A program made the translations under genes and the position numbers. The notes under the pieces were generated by a model, which worked only from the letters and a program-made list of their open reading frames with translations, was not told the DNA's origin and did no database searches. 64,000 nucleotides of DNA from Lactifluus volemus (lineage: Eukaryota > Basidiomycota > Agaricomycetes > Russulales > Russulaceae), in assembly GCA_022376515.1 (NCBI GenBank), contig WTXI01000003.1, positions 682,001 to 746,000 on the forward strand. Reading direction: 5' to 3'. Below are positions 13,101-24,170 of the stretch, in pieces (position 1 is the first letter of the stretch; every line of letters starts with the position of its first letter).

Positions 13101-14388
13101 CTCAAGTGAGAGTCGCTGATTTGTCATCTTAGCTGCGAGAACATTGTACTTTGGCGAGGGCACTTCAACGCGACTGGTCAAGAGACTTCGGTCAACCTTT
13201 CTATCAACGGTGGCCAAGGTATTTTCCCGTCACACTGCCGTTTCTTAACACCCACATGACACTCGACAGCCTTTGCAGCTAGCGTCTGGCTGAATTCGCA
13301 TTTCCTAGGTACTTCATTTGGCAAGTGCGTTTTAATTCAATTGCTTACTCGAGCGGTGGCCTCCTGCTGACATTAGACGCAGCTCGACGAACAATCGACG
13401 TATTCTGGAAGAGACAGACGACCTATTTACCTTTCCAGCCAGCTCTCTGATACCGGCACAGACAACGTCATCACTATCGTCCAGGTAAGAACCCACGCAT
13501 CGCCAAATTTGTTATTGAGCCACATGATCTTGCAGGACAATATGGGCCTAAACCAGACGGACGGCAGTAAGTTCGTTTCTCTGCCCTCCCGCTACTTGCT
13601 TCTGAACTTGTGATGTAGGTAACACGGATGCTTCCAAGTCTCCGCGGGGCGTACGCGGCTTCAAACTCAACGACGGTGAGTTTAGCACTTGGAAAGTTCA
13701 AGGCAAAGTTGGCGGGTACACGTGGTGCGTGTCGTTTCCTTGCCACTCAAACACGCCTCCTTACATTCTCTTCCTGCACATGTAGTTTCCCCGACCGCAC
13801 CCGTGGCGTGCTGAACGAAGGTGGACTCTTCGGCGAGCGTGCGGGATGGCACCTCCCTGGGTTCGACACAAGTAAGTGGATGACACGGGACCTCTCGGCC
13901 GGCTTGCCAAACGGCGCCGCGGGCGTCGGGTTTTTCACAACGACGTTTCCGTTGAAAATACCTACCGGCTTCGATGTGATGCTATCTTTCACCTTCGATG
14001 AGAGCACGCAGCCATACCGTGCGCTCCTATTCGTTAATGGGTGGATGATGGGCAAGCGGGTGGGGAATCTCGGGTACGCCTCTTACGTCTGAGAAATCAT
14101 GGGACGCTGGTGATCATGTTGGTACATATAGACCTCAATTTAAGTTTCCCGTTCACCAGGGTATCTTGGACTACAATGGGACCAAGTCCGTTTCTTCTCG
14201 TAGGCTCAAAGGAGCGATATGCTGATTCTTGATATAGTACCGTTGCAGTCGCCCTGTGGGCGATGGAAGCAGTTCCAATCGCACCAACGCTTGCATTGAC
14301 ACTCGATACTGTACTGCAAGGAGGCGTCGGTCCCATCATCCCGGACAACCCACCTTGGAGCCCGAAGGGAAGAGAGGTTCAAGGATGA
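10191..14388 (+). CDS. GH35 beta-galactosidase with N-terminal membrane anchor
   Basis: Glycoside hydrolase family 35, hydrolysing terminal beta-galactosides. Start ATG 10191 (MSRSEAECAEQ). An approximately 50-residue polar tail precedes one hydrophobic segment (TILRLVIVSIVLSFIIVL), so this looks like a type II membrane anchor rather than a cleaved signal. Catalytic-domain motifs follow: GEFHTFRLPVPS, KAAGLNAISVYTHWG, LRPGPYINAE, LILVPSDNEYF (acid/base Glu), and YFPE/FQGGSYDAWGP (nucleophile Glu, split by the intron 11600-11655). Then come FYGGTSWGALP and a C-terminal jelly-roll ending with ALWAME and PPWSPKGREVQG, stop at 14386-14388. Confirmed introns include 10596-10644. Two frame breaks, at TTT 10292-10294 and TTT 10685-10687, are each cured by one T. 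The exon joint around 11038-11130 is also unclear. It converges on the Nop12-like gene, with only 73 bp between the stops. Confidence 0.82.
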
Positions 14389-14461
14389 GCTCGGCATGCG
14401 GAAAGGATATAGATAGTATGATGGACTATGCGTAGACATGAAATGAGTTTCAACCACCCTA

Positions 14462-16370
14462 TCACTTCTTCGTATTCTGCTTAGCGACACTTCGCTCGCT
14501 GCGTACCCGGGTCTTTTTCTGACGAGCAGCGGAGCTTGCGTTTTTGTGATCCGCCGTGCTCTTGCGCACCCGCGTACGGTCCGTTCTCTGTTCTGGTATC
14601 CGTAGAGTGTTGCGCGCCTTTTTCTTTGCGAGGCGCCGTGCCACACGGTCTGCGTCGGCAGCCTTTGCAGCCTTGCGCTCCGATTTGGACAAGTGCGCCA
14701 GCTGCGCTCCTAAACCCGGGTCGCCCTTCGGTAATGCAGTCGTCGGTGTGAGCCTTCTTGATGCGGCCGCATCTCGTGAGGGCGCTTTCGTCGAGGGAAT
14801 GGCACTGGCGCGAGAATCGCGAGATGTCTTGAGTGAGCCAAGTAAGGTTTTACAACGCTCGATTCGCAGCTTGCGTTTTGCGAACTTGAGCGTGCCTGGC
14901 TCGAGGGCGAGTATCTCGTCGACACATTCACGGTCCTGTCTCAGGCGTACGCCAGCCAGTTAGGGTCGCTTTCGTAAAACGTGAAACGGGCGAGAAGATC
15001 ACCCACAGCAAATTGGACATAAGCGAAACCTTTGCCCAGTTGAGTGTCTTTATCACGGACAATTCGTACACGAGTCACCCATGTCTTGGGTTTTTTCTCT
15101 TGTGCGTTTGGATTGCTCGCATTTTCCTCGCTGTCTGAGTCAGGTTCGCCCATGACAGCGCTGCGAGGTCCGCGCTCTGCGCTGACGACGCCCTCAAAAA
15201 ATGCGCGCACGTCTTCCTCATGGCTCGCAAAATCCAGGCTCCCGACGAATATCGTGCATTTCGGATCACCCATACTGCTTCCGATCGTGTCCGCCCGCAG
15301 AGTGTGGCCCATGTACAACGTATTGTCAAGGGCGGCAACCACATCTCTTGCAGCCTCATCGGGGGCAAGCTCGGCGTCATACGCAAAGACGACATAGACC
15401 GTGATGGTATCTGCCTCTGCGTGCAGCTCATGCTTTATGAAAGCGACCCTCTTCTTGTCATGAGAGCTTAGCGGCGGCGGCTGTGAGGTTGATACATCGT
15501 TACCCTTGGTCGCGCGCCACTCCGCCGTGCGTTCGAGGCTATGTACACGTGGCACAGGCGCAGCGGACGTCGGGTTTTGGAATGCGACTGAACGGAAGCG
15601 CGTGGACTCTATCTTGGCTCCTGGGACATGTGAAAGTATATGCCGCTTGAGGTGTTTCAGAGCCGACTGAGTATCTGTGAGACGAGTAGAGTCAAATTGA
15701 GGGTGCTCGAACATACCTTGCTCTTCGCAACTTCGACAGGAATGTTCCCGAGGAATATTGTACGCCCGTCATGCTGCTCCTTCGTCTCGTCTTGGGAGGT
15801 ATCATGTGCATGTCTCTTTTCGCGTCGAACTTTTTTCACTGTGGTTTCGTGAACAAGCTGAGATGGTTCTGTCTCGTTCTCAGAGTGTTCCTCGTTCTTC
15901 GAGGTGCCCGTCGCATCCGGGCGGACTTTACGCTCGTAAGCCTCTTCCAACCCCGCATCGACCTTCTCATCGTCAGCTTTCTTCGGAGACTTTTCAACTT
16001 TGGACCTCTTTTTCGAATCCCCATGACTTTCCTTGACTTTTCCTTTTCTTGAGCTCACCACCAATAGGTCAGTTGTTGACCCTGACTGGAACGAACATTG
16101 CTCATTGCTTCTGCGGATTTTTTCCGCTTGACCCGAGGCTGTGAAGGATCTTTTGCCGTGCCTCTTCTCCGCTCCTTGCCAACGTTGTTCGAGAGAGGAG
16201 CTGGATCCACCGGGAGAGTTGGTATCTGTCGCCACGACCCGGTTAGCCACCAAAGTAGTTCGAGTCGTGCAGGAACACACCGAGGAGCAGAAAAGAACAT
16301 CCAGATCCGCGTCAATATTTCCATCCCCCCTCAAGCGGTCTTTCCCGAGCAAGAAGGAAGACAGGCTCAT
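14462..16370 (-). CDS. NOP12: Nop12-like nucleolar RNA-binding protein
   Basis: Likely a pre-25S rRNA processing and 60S assembly factor of the nucleolus. There are three exons with phase-0 joints: 16370-15717, 15666-15007 and 14935-14462, giving about 595 residues. The start MSLSSFLLGK is typical; an in-frame ATG lies three codons upstream (16379). Exon 1 is Lys/Glu-rich with nuclear-type basic runs and ends in the RNP2 of RRM1 (RTIFLGNIPVE). Exon 2 carries the rest of RRM1 and RRM2 with TIFVGSLDF and RNP1 GKGFAYVQF. Exon 3 is a basic tail (RRLAKKKARN, KSTADHKN, ending AKQNTKK). No frame breaks were found. The 5' end lies 122 bp from a divergently oriented tRNA-Ala gene. Confidence 0.85.
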
Positions 16371-16492
16371 CACGCACAAAAAGTCTGCACCGATTTCAGC
16401 AGTTGAGAGTCAACATCAACCCTCGACGGAAAAGCGGAGCGGCCCGCCAGTGTCACTTGATTATTTGTTATTCAAAGAATGGCATAATATAT

Positions 16493-16564
16493 GGGCGTTT
16501 GGCACAGTGGTAGCGCGTATGCTTTGCATGCATAAGGTCGAGGGTTCAAACCCCTCAACGTCCA
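16493..16564 (+). tRNA. tRNA-Ala (anticodon TGC), no intron
   Basis: A 72-nt cloverleaf. The acceptor stem GGGCGTT pairs with AACGTCC (one G-U), with discriminator A. The anticodon stem is TATGC/GCATA around loop TTTGCAT, giving anticodon TGC. The T arm is GAGGG-TTCAAAC-CCCTC. The D arm is GCAC/GCGC with one A-C mismatch around AGTGGTA. No intron is present. A T5 run at 16570-16574 is a plausible RNA polymerase III terminator. Confidence 0.95.
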
Positions 16565-16569
16565 AAATA

Positions 16570-16574
16570 TTTTT
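16570..16574 (+). terminator. Pol III terminator of tRNA-Ala
   Basis: Five T residues, five bases after the last base of the tRNA, the expected position for RNA polymerase III termination. Confidence 0.7.
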
Positions 16575-17169
16575 CCCCTTCTTGGGAAGTCACCTGTCAG
16601 CCCAGATCCTTTACGACTAGAGCACGGGTATGAGCCACCATCCATGTGATCACCCTGATTTGTTCGACCATCGACCATCGGCCCTATCACATTGGAGGTG
16701 ACTAGGCAGCACACTACGACACGTGGGAAGCCGTGTTAATGTGAATCATCTTTATTTGGGGTACTCGAGCTATGTCACTTAGTCGGTCTTTCTATTTGAC
16801 CTACGTCAGCTCACCTTTGTCACTCGATCAAGTCGGATCTACTCTATTGTTCTGTGACTCTGGCCACGTGGTTATACTGGCTCCATCCATCCATGCAGGA
16901 AATTTTAAGGAAAAACCCTATGCCCATCGATTAAAAGCGTGTGTCTTCGGGCACTTCACCTCGTTTATGCACTACGTATTGGTGAGGGCATTCTGCCATC
17001 GTGTGTCATTCGTCAGTTCTGGACTGTGAGTCCGTACAGCTCAAATCGACTCCCTATTGCAACATTTGTACGAGTAGTGCCGTATATGTGGACATGTGTA
17101 CGGACAGGCGCTTGATAACCCAACAGAACTAGAAGGGGCAAGCGTGCGGACGCCACGCCACGCAGCACC

Positions 17170-17177
17170 TATAAAAG
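17170..17177 (+). promoter_or_regulatory. TATA box (TATAAAAG)
   Basis: A consensus TATA element 39 bp upstream of the ATG at 17216. The short spacing suggests a very short leader for the small ORF that follows. Confidence 0.55.
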
Positions 17178-17215
17178 TTGTGGGACTGTCCTCGTGCCCC
17201 CGGTTTCCTCCCGCC

Positions 17216-17503
17216 ATGTCTGTATACGACCCATACATTGGTCGATACAGGACCCCCTCGGCCTGGTCCTACCCTTCCTACATCCCCACCAGCTCGCCTT
17301 TCACCTCCTACGCCTACAGCGATGATATGTATCACCCTCGAGACTTGTCGTCGGGTTACGCCTCAGAGAGGATTTACTACAGCTACAATGGAAAGCTGAT
17401 TAAGTCATACAAAATTCGAAATTACAGAGTACGTCTTCAGTCCTCGAGAGCACGGTTTACCATCTTGACCGGGCAGTTTAGAGCGCGCAACGACATGTCC
17501 TAA
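17216..17503 (+). CDS. small Tyr/Ser/Pro-rich hypothetical protein
   Basis: Begins MSVYDPYIGRYRTPSAW in a good context (CCGCCATG) behind a TATA box. The first 71 codons are rich in Tyr, Ser and Pro and end KLIKSYKIRNYR. A canonical donor (GTACGT) follows at 17429. If it is used with the acceptor ending at 17514, the protein gains 14 residues and stops near 17556. Without splicing it reads to 17503 (95 residues). There is no signal peptide or known domain. I do not recognise the protein. The promoter and composition argue that it is expressed. Confidence 0.5.
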   Translation: MSVYDPYIGRYRTPSAWSYPSYIPTSSPFTSYAYSDDMYHPRDLSSGYASERIYYSYNGKLIKSYKIRNYRVRLQSSRARFTILTGQFRARNDMS

Positions 17504-18570
17504 ACTTATTCCCAGACATGCTGGACGGCGTGGCCTCTTCCCGCATCCAATTTTATGTGACGCGTCCCGGGGTTTCTGCCCGTGGATATGTTGGCTTCAA
17601 ATCATACATAGCAAAGCGCGCATGGTTGACGGAAATGGACAGCTTGGCGGAGCATGAGACATTGGGTGTTACCATACGACCGAGCATCTCCTTGACAGAA
17701 TCCATATCTAGCTTCTTCAACCGTCGGTTTATTTGAAGCCACTCGGACACATCTCTTTCACATTTTGGCGCTGCTATTGCGTCTGTATTGTATATGTACA
17801 CGAGATATTGTATACTCCCAGGCTATGAATGTGGTCTTGCCACCGCCGCAAATTCGGCAAAATGAATAATCGATGTCGTGCATCGAATTTGTTTGGCAAG
17901 CGAGATCCGCCGTGTCACGGGTTCCGTCCACTCATCCTCACCACTGTCTCGCAGGTGCTTTGTGTTCCAGTAGCCACGTTCATTGATACGTTGAACATTG
18001 AATGCACGGATATTCTTTCCAGACCATTGCCTCATATCCCCATTGGCCGACTCGGACCATCCAAATTGGTGCTTCAATCAAGCTCAACTCCACTGGATAA
18101 CCAGTGGAATTGAGCTCGATTGACGATATACAGTATGCACTATGAGGTTCGAGCTCCACGTCAGAAATCAATAAGAAGACATCACAAAATTGGAGTTCCT
18201 CGGATAATCTATGTATGGCCAACGGACGATCCCCGGTCCCTCGGCGAAAGGGATGTCGTCGTTGGTCGACTCTCATCGGGCATGGGCGACGCCAAGCAAA
18301 AGCCTCAAAGATCTGTTGGATCCAGAATCTCGACAGGCCATTCCGTACGGTGGCTGTCCCAATATGTATTTCAAGAATCTGGATAAGCGACAGGTGTATA
18401 AAACTACCGAACTCAGCAGGGCAAAGTCCCTAGCACTTGCTCACCCCTTTGTTCGTTCACAAGGTACTGGTTACCCCATTGTGCTTATTCTACGCCTCCC
18501 CTTTTCTTGTTCACTTCTTAAATCTACACGACAAATTCATCATCCATCCTGAGCAATCCCAAACTATTCG
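17504..18570. other. intergenic, contains a long hairpin
   Basis: No supportable gene. Overlapping ORFs on both strands (for example 17980-18276 minus and 18211-18552 plus) lack recognisable features. The only distinct structure is the foldback at 18074-18123. The leader of the small secreted-protein gene occupies the right end. Confidence 0.4.
18074..18123. repeat. near-perfect 23-bp foldback hairpin
   Basis: Left arm 18074-18096 and right arm 18101-18123 pair over 23 bp with two A/C mismatches around a 4-nt ATAA loop. It could be a small-RNA precursor-like hairpin, a bidirectional terminator or a relic of a foldback element. It is not followed by a T-run. Confidence 0.6.
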
Positions 18571-19043
18571 ATGCGTGCTTTAGCTGCTATCGCTATTCTT
18601 TGCTTCGCCAGCCAGGTCACTTCGTCTTGCGCAGCTCCTCTCAAGTCAGTACCCACTCTTTTTGTTGTGCATTGTTCTTGATGTCTATCTGCACCATACA
18701 GAGCCAAACGTGCTCCTTTCAATCCCACTGGAACCACACAAACAATCGCCAGCACCTCGATTCAATATGCCGTCAACATGTTGTTTCAGGCTGCGCTCAC
18801 TAAAATTGCGAGCGCTTGGAAATGGAAGGGGTAGGTAGATTCCACCACATTAATGGTTTCATTTGCCCATGACATCCCGCTCGCCACAGGAGCATGCAGA
18901 ATGCAGCCGCCCAGACTACTAGTAGTCGCCGCGAAGTGTTGGAGTACATTCAAACGCGAGCTAATGAGGAGCTCGCCTTCCGCATGTACAAGCGGGAGTC
19001 ATCGACGCTACTGGAGCGGACTTGGATTGACGATTTGGATTGA
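18571..19043 (+). CDS. small secreted protein (118 aa), unknown function
   Basis: Three exons with consistent phases: 18571-18644, 18702-18830 and 18890-19043. It starts MRALAAIAILCFASQV, a clear signal peptide with a likely cut near SSCAAP. The mature part begins KAKRAPFNPTG, has a TIASTSIQYAVNMLFQAAL segment and ends in a charged helix (EVLEYIQTRANEELAFRMYK). The stop lies in an imperfect direct repeat (GATTGACGATTTGGATTGACG). One extra T would extend the frame to LTDVLRLVSSQGPRL before a stop, so the true C terminus is uncertain. Unknown family; candidate secreted or effector-like protein. Confidence 0.6.
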
Positions 19044-19492
19044 CGGACGTATTGAGGCTGGTTTCCTCACAAGGTCCGCGACTGTAGATTTTATAACTAT
19101 CAGATTCAGATTACGACGGGGGGCAACTGCTCATTACATTCTTTACGACTTGAGGTGCTCGCCATTAAGAACGCCTTATGTATCTATTTGGCTCGTCGAG
19201 GCATCTGCTCGCCGTTGACATATGATAGCTTGGGGTCGTCGATGGCTTGCAGAGAGATCGATCAGACACTTTGCGAAGCCGCATACAACGTTGGTACTTC
19301 CATTACAACGTGCGTAGTAGACCAGGGAAATCATCGCACCGCGGCTCGGCTCTTGAGTCGATCTACACACGTGTTCAAGCTTTCAAAGTTAGCACCGCGT
19401 TGGTGTCGCAAGAGCGGCAGTCGGAGAATTAGTCACGCCCATCGTCATCGCTGCGGAGCCCATTCAGAGTTGAGACAAACGACAAACCAGAC

Positions 19493-22400
19493 ATGTCTGA
19501 TCCTCCCCCGGTCAAACCCAAACCCGGCTCACTTCGTGACCGTATCGCTGCCTTTGAACAGAAGCCCAACCCTTCTCTTCCTGCTGCGTCTGCCCCCCGC
19601 CCCAAGCCAGGCAATCTCTCCCAATGGAAACCCCGTTCCTCGTCCCCACCACCTGATTCTCAACCCACCACCACTCGCAATGACAACAACAGCATGTCTG
19701 CAAGTGACGCCAAGGAGAGCATCACAAAAGGGGGGTCACTCAAGGAACGCATGGCTATGCTTCAGGGTCTCGGCGCGTTTGGTGGAGGTCAATCAGCTAC
19801 TCCTCCTCCAAAGCCCGCAGAGAAGCCGAAGTGGAAACCGCCTCCTCAGGTCACCCTCGCACCCCCCATAACTGGTGATGATGCCGATGACAACGATGTG
19901 TCTACTAGTGGGGCTGACGACAACCCCCCCACCTCGCCCCTCAAGGCGCCCAGCGACGATATAGTAGCAGCTCTCTCAAAGCCGCCCCCGCCTGCCGAAG
20001 AGGAGACCTCCCAGATCGAGGGAGAGGTATCGACGACGGGGGAGGAACAAGTCGACCCGGAAGAGGAAGAGAGACAGCGTCGTGCGGCAATCGCTGCGCG
20101 CATGGCTCGTCTTGGGGTACGAGGGTCGGAATGGGTCCGCCTATCTTTGGTCGTAAACCAGAGATCAAGCCTAAGCCTTCCATGCCCTCGCCCGAGGTGA
20201 CGAAGGAAGAACCTCCGGTGCCACACGCCCCACCGGTCGAGCCGGCACTTGGATCTGAGAGGGACGTCGAGCATGCACAGGCAGAGGCCGACATTGCAAT
20301 GAATGGTACGCATATATGCGCATAATGTGGACTGATTTGCTTGCTCAATCACGTCCTCTCGCAGTTCCGCTCCCTACTTCCCCCGCTGTCAACGAGACTG
20401 CGACAGTATCGCTTTCTCCTCAATCTCAGAATGCAGGTCAAGGTACCGTCCTTTCATTCTTCGCGTGAGTTTTGGGACGCTGATGCGTAGGGTCGTAGAG
20501 TACTTTCCACAGGAAACCTCTCCTTCAACAAGCCCCAACGTCCCTCCACGCGCGATGCCTGTCCCGCAGGGCCCTCGTCGCGCAGCTCCTCCACGCAAGA
20601 AGGCTTCATCGAAATCGACGCCCCCTGCTGAGACCGCAGCGGTCACACCACCGCTCGAGAAAGATGTGCCCGTATATGACAGTCCTGCTGACTCTGCACC
20701 CGCTCCTGCGTTGGGTCATGACGAACTGGAACTTTCTGAACTGCGGATAGGAAACCTGCTCCGGCTCCTGGTCTCGTATCACCGTCTTCGGACCCTCGCC
20801 CTGAGTCTCTGATAGGCTCGGAACCTAGTCAAGATCTGCCACCTCCCAGCGACACCATTGAGATGTCTGTCCCTAGGATTACGCAGGAGGTTGAAGGAGT
20901 GGTGGCGCACGAGACCGGGGAGGACGAGACAGCCGAAGCTACGGAGGAGGATGAACACGAAGGTGATGACGAGGACGAGGTTTTCCTCAGGCGGCGTGGT
21001 GGACAGCACATGCACTCTCCACCCGACGCCATTCCCGTTGAGGCCGCAGGAACTGCACACGAGAGTCAGCATGCACCGACGGACACGTCTGACGTCCCGT
21101 ATGCGGTCTTTCAGCAGGGTGGCGGAGCAGACGCAGCGGATGAGGATGAGGACGACGGTAAATATTGATTATTGATCTCGAGTCCCCAATGTTTCCAATA
21201 TCTTTTCTGTCTGGCAGTGTATGTTACAGAACATTGATGAAGTGCCTCTTGTTTATTTCATAGAATCCGATCATCGGGCACAAGCCCTATCCGAGTTGCA
21301 ACACGCCCCGGAAGATGAATCATTGCTAGAATCCCAAGGTACAGTTGACTATGATGACGCAGACATGCGTGTTACACACGAGGGGGTGGTGCAACATTTC
21401 TCCAAAGCTGCGGAATCCAGACAACCCCTCGATAATTATGACGAAAGTGAAATGTATACGGCTCCCGAAACTTCTAGCCCACATAGTACCATACATGGCC
21501 AATACGCCACAAATGAATCCGCGGCTGCACAGGTGCCTCTTGAAGGCGAACCCCTTCAAGTTACACCTACAGCAGACGACATTGACGACACCGAGATGGC
21601 TCCGCCACGCGTCACTCGCCCGCTCCCAGCCGCCCCTGCCCTGCCCTGCCCTGCCCGTCACCGCCCATCCCGAAGAGGTTGTCCTTGCCGCCTCCTACCC
21701 GTGCGGTTCCAACGTCCACGCCGGATAGCCCGCCATCCGTCCAGGGTTACTCACCCCAGCTCACACCCTCGCGGAAAAGGACTTCCATTCCTCCACCTTC
21801 TCGCATGATACCGGTCCCTGTTCCAGAGAGTCCGGACGTTGGGTTGCAACGACGCCAATCCTCGACGAGGAGAACGTCCGCCCCCCCACCCACCCGTGCC
21901 ATTCCATCCCCCTATGTACCGGGCTCCGAGCCACCCATTGTTCCTCCCCCACCTCCGCTCGGTCTCAGTTACGATGAACAGGATGAACTCGCAGCTCATG
22001 AGCCTGAGCAGGCTGAAGACGCACCTCAATTTCGAGATGAGCGCATGTCTCCGCCTACATCGGCCCGCAAGCCTTCTTTTCCGCCTCCTGTCCCCGATGG
22101 TCGCAGGATCGTAGAGTCTCGCCGTAGCACGGATGTGCGGTCTAGCCCTGAAGAGAGGAGGTCGTCAGGACAGTATGCTGTCCAAACACCTCCGCCGATT
22201 CCACGGCCCTCGTCGCCACCATCGAAGAAGCGAGCACCTCCGCCTTTCTCGCTGGAGACAGAAATCATGGATGAAAATGTTGCGGGTGCGTCATGACTTA
22301 CCTACCTCATAGTACTTACGAACACCACCGCTAGACCCTATCGACCCATACTTTCACACCCCGATACGGACACCTATGTCTGCGGCTATTCCGCACACAC

Positions 22401-24170
22401 CGCCATCAACTATTTCCGAATCACCTTCAGTTGCCCAAGCTGTGTCTCCGGAAGGCCTCCGTCATGGCAACGATTTGAGGGGAGCGAAGAACTCAAACGC
22501 AGAACGACGATTGCAGAGCGCATGGCCAAGCTTGGAGCTATCAAGTTTGGCGCACCCCCTTACACATCGCATGCAGCCGCCTGCTACCGCTGTACCCATG
22601 GAGGGCGCAGGCATGGAGGGCAGCACAGCAGGTTCAGGCCAACCTGTTTCTGAAGAACCACAGGAACCGGAGGAAGAGGACGAGCAGGCTCGCAGAGAAC
22701 GCATCTCTGCGAAGATCGCGGGAATGGGTGGCATGCGCGTCGGCATGCTACCAGTCCACCCAAGCATAGGCGTAGCACTGCCGCCGCCGCCTCCTGTTTC
22801 GGTGCGTCGCGAGGAAGAGGTGATGTCGCGCTCGCCGCCGCGCGCTATCCCTCCTCCTCCCCCAAGTCAGCCCGCAGCTCTTCTTTCAGAATATGATCAT
22901 GCGTATGAACACCCGAGTAGCTCGGACGATGGCGTACAGGTTGAGGCCGAAGAGAGCGAAATTGAGGAGGTGCGCCACGAAGATTTGGAAGACGAGTACG
23001 ATGTCAGAGTTGCTACCGAGGAAGAGGAACAAGCACCGCAGAGGCTGCCGTCGCATCCGCCTCCCCCGCCACGCGCAACCCGCCCACCTATCCCATTGGC
23101 TCGTCCACCCGTGCCGCCAACGGGACGGAGATTTTCCACCGAAGCGCCATCGACACCACGTAGCGGATCTTTCGACCCGGTCACGTCGGTCCCGCGGCCC
23201 GTGGCATGGCAGCCCACGTCAGACTTTGTCATGGTCGAGGCGGACGAGGCGGCGGCGCAGACCGCGCGGCCAGGGGTGCCAGTGCGCGGTCCTCCGCCGC
23301 CGCGGGCCGCACCTCCCCCACCGGAGTTGTCGGATTCGGTGGGAGCGGGCGGGAGCGGCACCGGTCAGTGGGAGCTGCCGTCGATTCCGAGCGGCTCGCT
23401 CGACTTTGGGGATAGTATCGGTATAAGCAACGACCTTTCGGCGTCGATGTGGTCCGAAGACTCCACTGCCTATCCGCCCACTACCGTTACTGTACCGTCA
23501 TCTGCGCCGCCGCCGCCGCACTCTGTGCAGCCTCGCGCGCCTGTGGGCCCTCCGGCACGCATGACGGTCGATGAGTTGCGCGCAGCGTGGGATCGTGTTG
23601 GGGTATATGTGGCTGAGGCCGCCTCGGGGTTACTAGAACGTTCGAAGCGCACTCTCGTGGGTAATGGGTCGTATGAGGGCTTCGTCGCAGAAGTCCTTGC
23701 ACAAGTACCGAACGCATCGCCGCCACATGCCCCGGGCGAGTACGGTTTCCTCGTATATGCGCAAACGGGGGCGCAGGTGCACACACGCCTGGCAGATATC
23801 ATGCCTGGAGACGTGGTCGTGCTCCGAGGCGCAAGGCTGAAAGGACACAAGGGTCTTCAATCGTATAACATGAGTGCGGGCGAGAGCGCGCCGTGCGTGG
23901 GAGTTGTGAGCGAGTTTGACGCAAAGAAGGTCAAACTCAAGGCACTACAGGCGAATCAACGTGTCGGCCAAGCGGTACGAACTAACGCTCGTTGGTAATG
24001 CGGCACACCATGCTGACTACACAGTATATCTCTCTCTGTAGACCGTGGAGTCGGTAAGCTACAGGCTGGAAGACCTGAAAAGTGGTACGATTAAGGTAAG
24101 ACTCTTCCGCAACGCCGATTTCCGCTGTTAAACTACTTCCGAACAGGTTTATCGTGTTTTGGAAGTATGA
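19493..24170 (+). CDS. Bbc1/Mti1-like actin-patch protein
   Basis: Probable regulator of Arp2/3-dependent endocytic actin patches (yeast Bbc1/Mti1 binds type I myosin and WASP). It starts MSDPPPVKPKPGSLRDRIAAFE and has no N-terminal SH3. A long acidic and proline-rich body contains three copies of an R-x-x-I-A-x-R-M-A-x-L-G type motif near 20080-20140, 22505-22545 and 22695-22745. The C terminus (YGFLVYAQTGAQ, MPGDVVVLRGARLKGHKGL, PCVGVVSEFD, SVSYRLEDLKSGTIKVYRVL) is the Bbc1/Aim3 cysteine-peptidase-like fold. Secure splice sites include 20306-20364, the intron between VAG and DPIDPY (from about 22285), 23975-24041 and 24096-24146. The frame must be restored by one base at 20114-20117, about 20740, 21654-21656, 22459-22460 and 22555-22559. 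A small joint near 20465-20495 and one near 21172-21240 are unresolved. Confidence 0.78.

Noticed and set aside
10191..14388. GH35 gene as a genuine pseudogene
   Set aside because: Both clear frame breaks are single missing T residues in T runs, catalytic residues are kept and the same error type occurs across unrelated genes, so a consensus error is simpler. One unclear joint near 11038-11130 remains.
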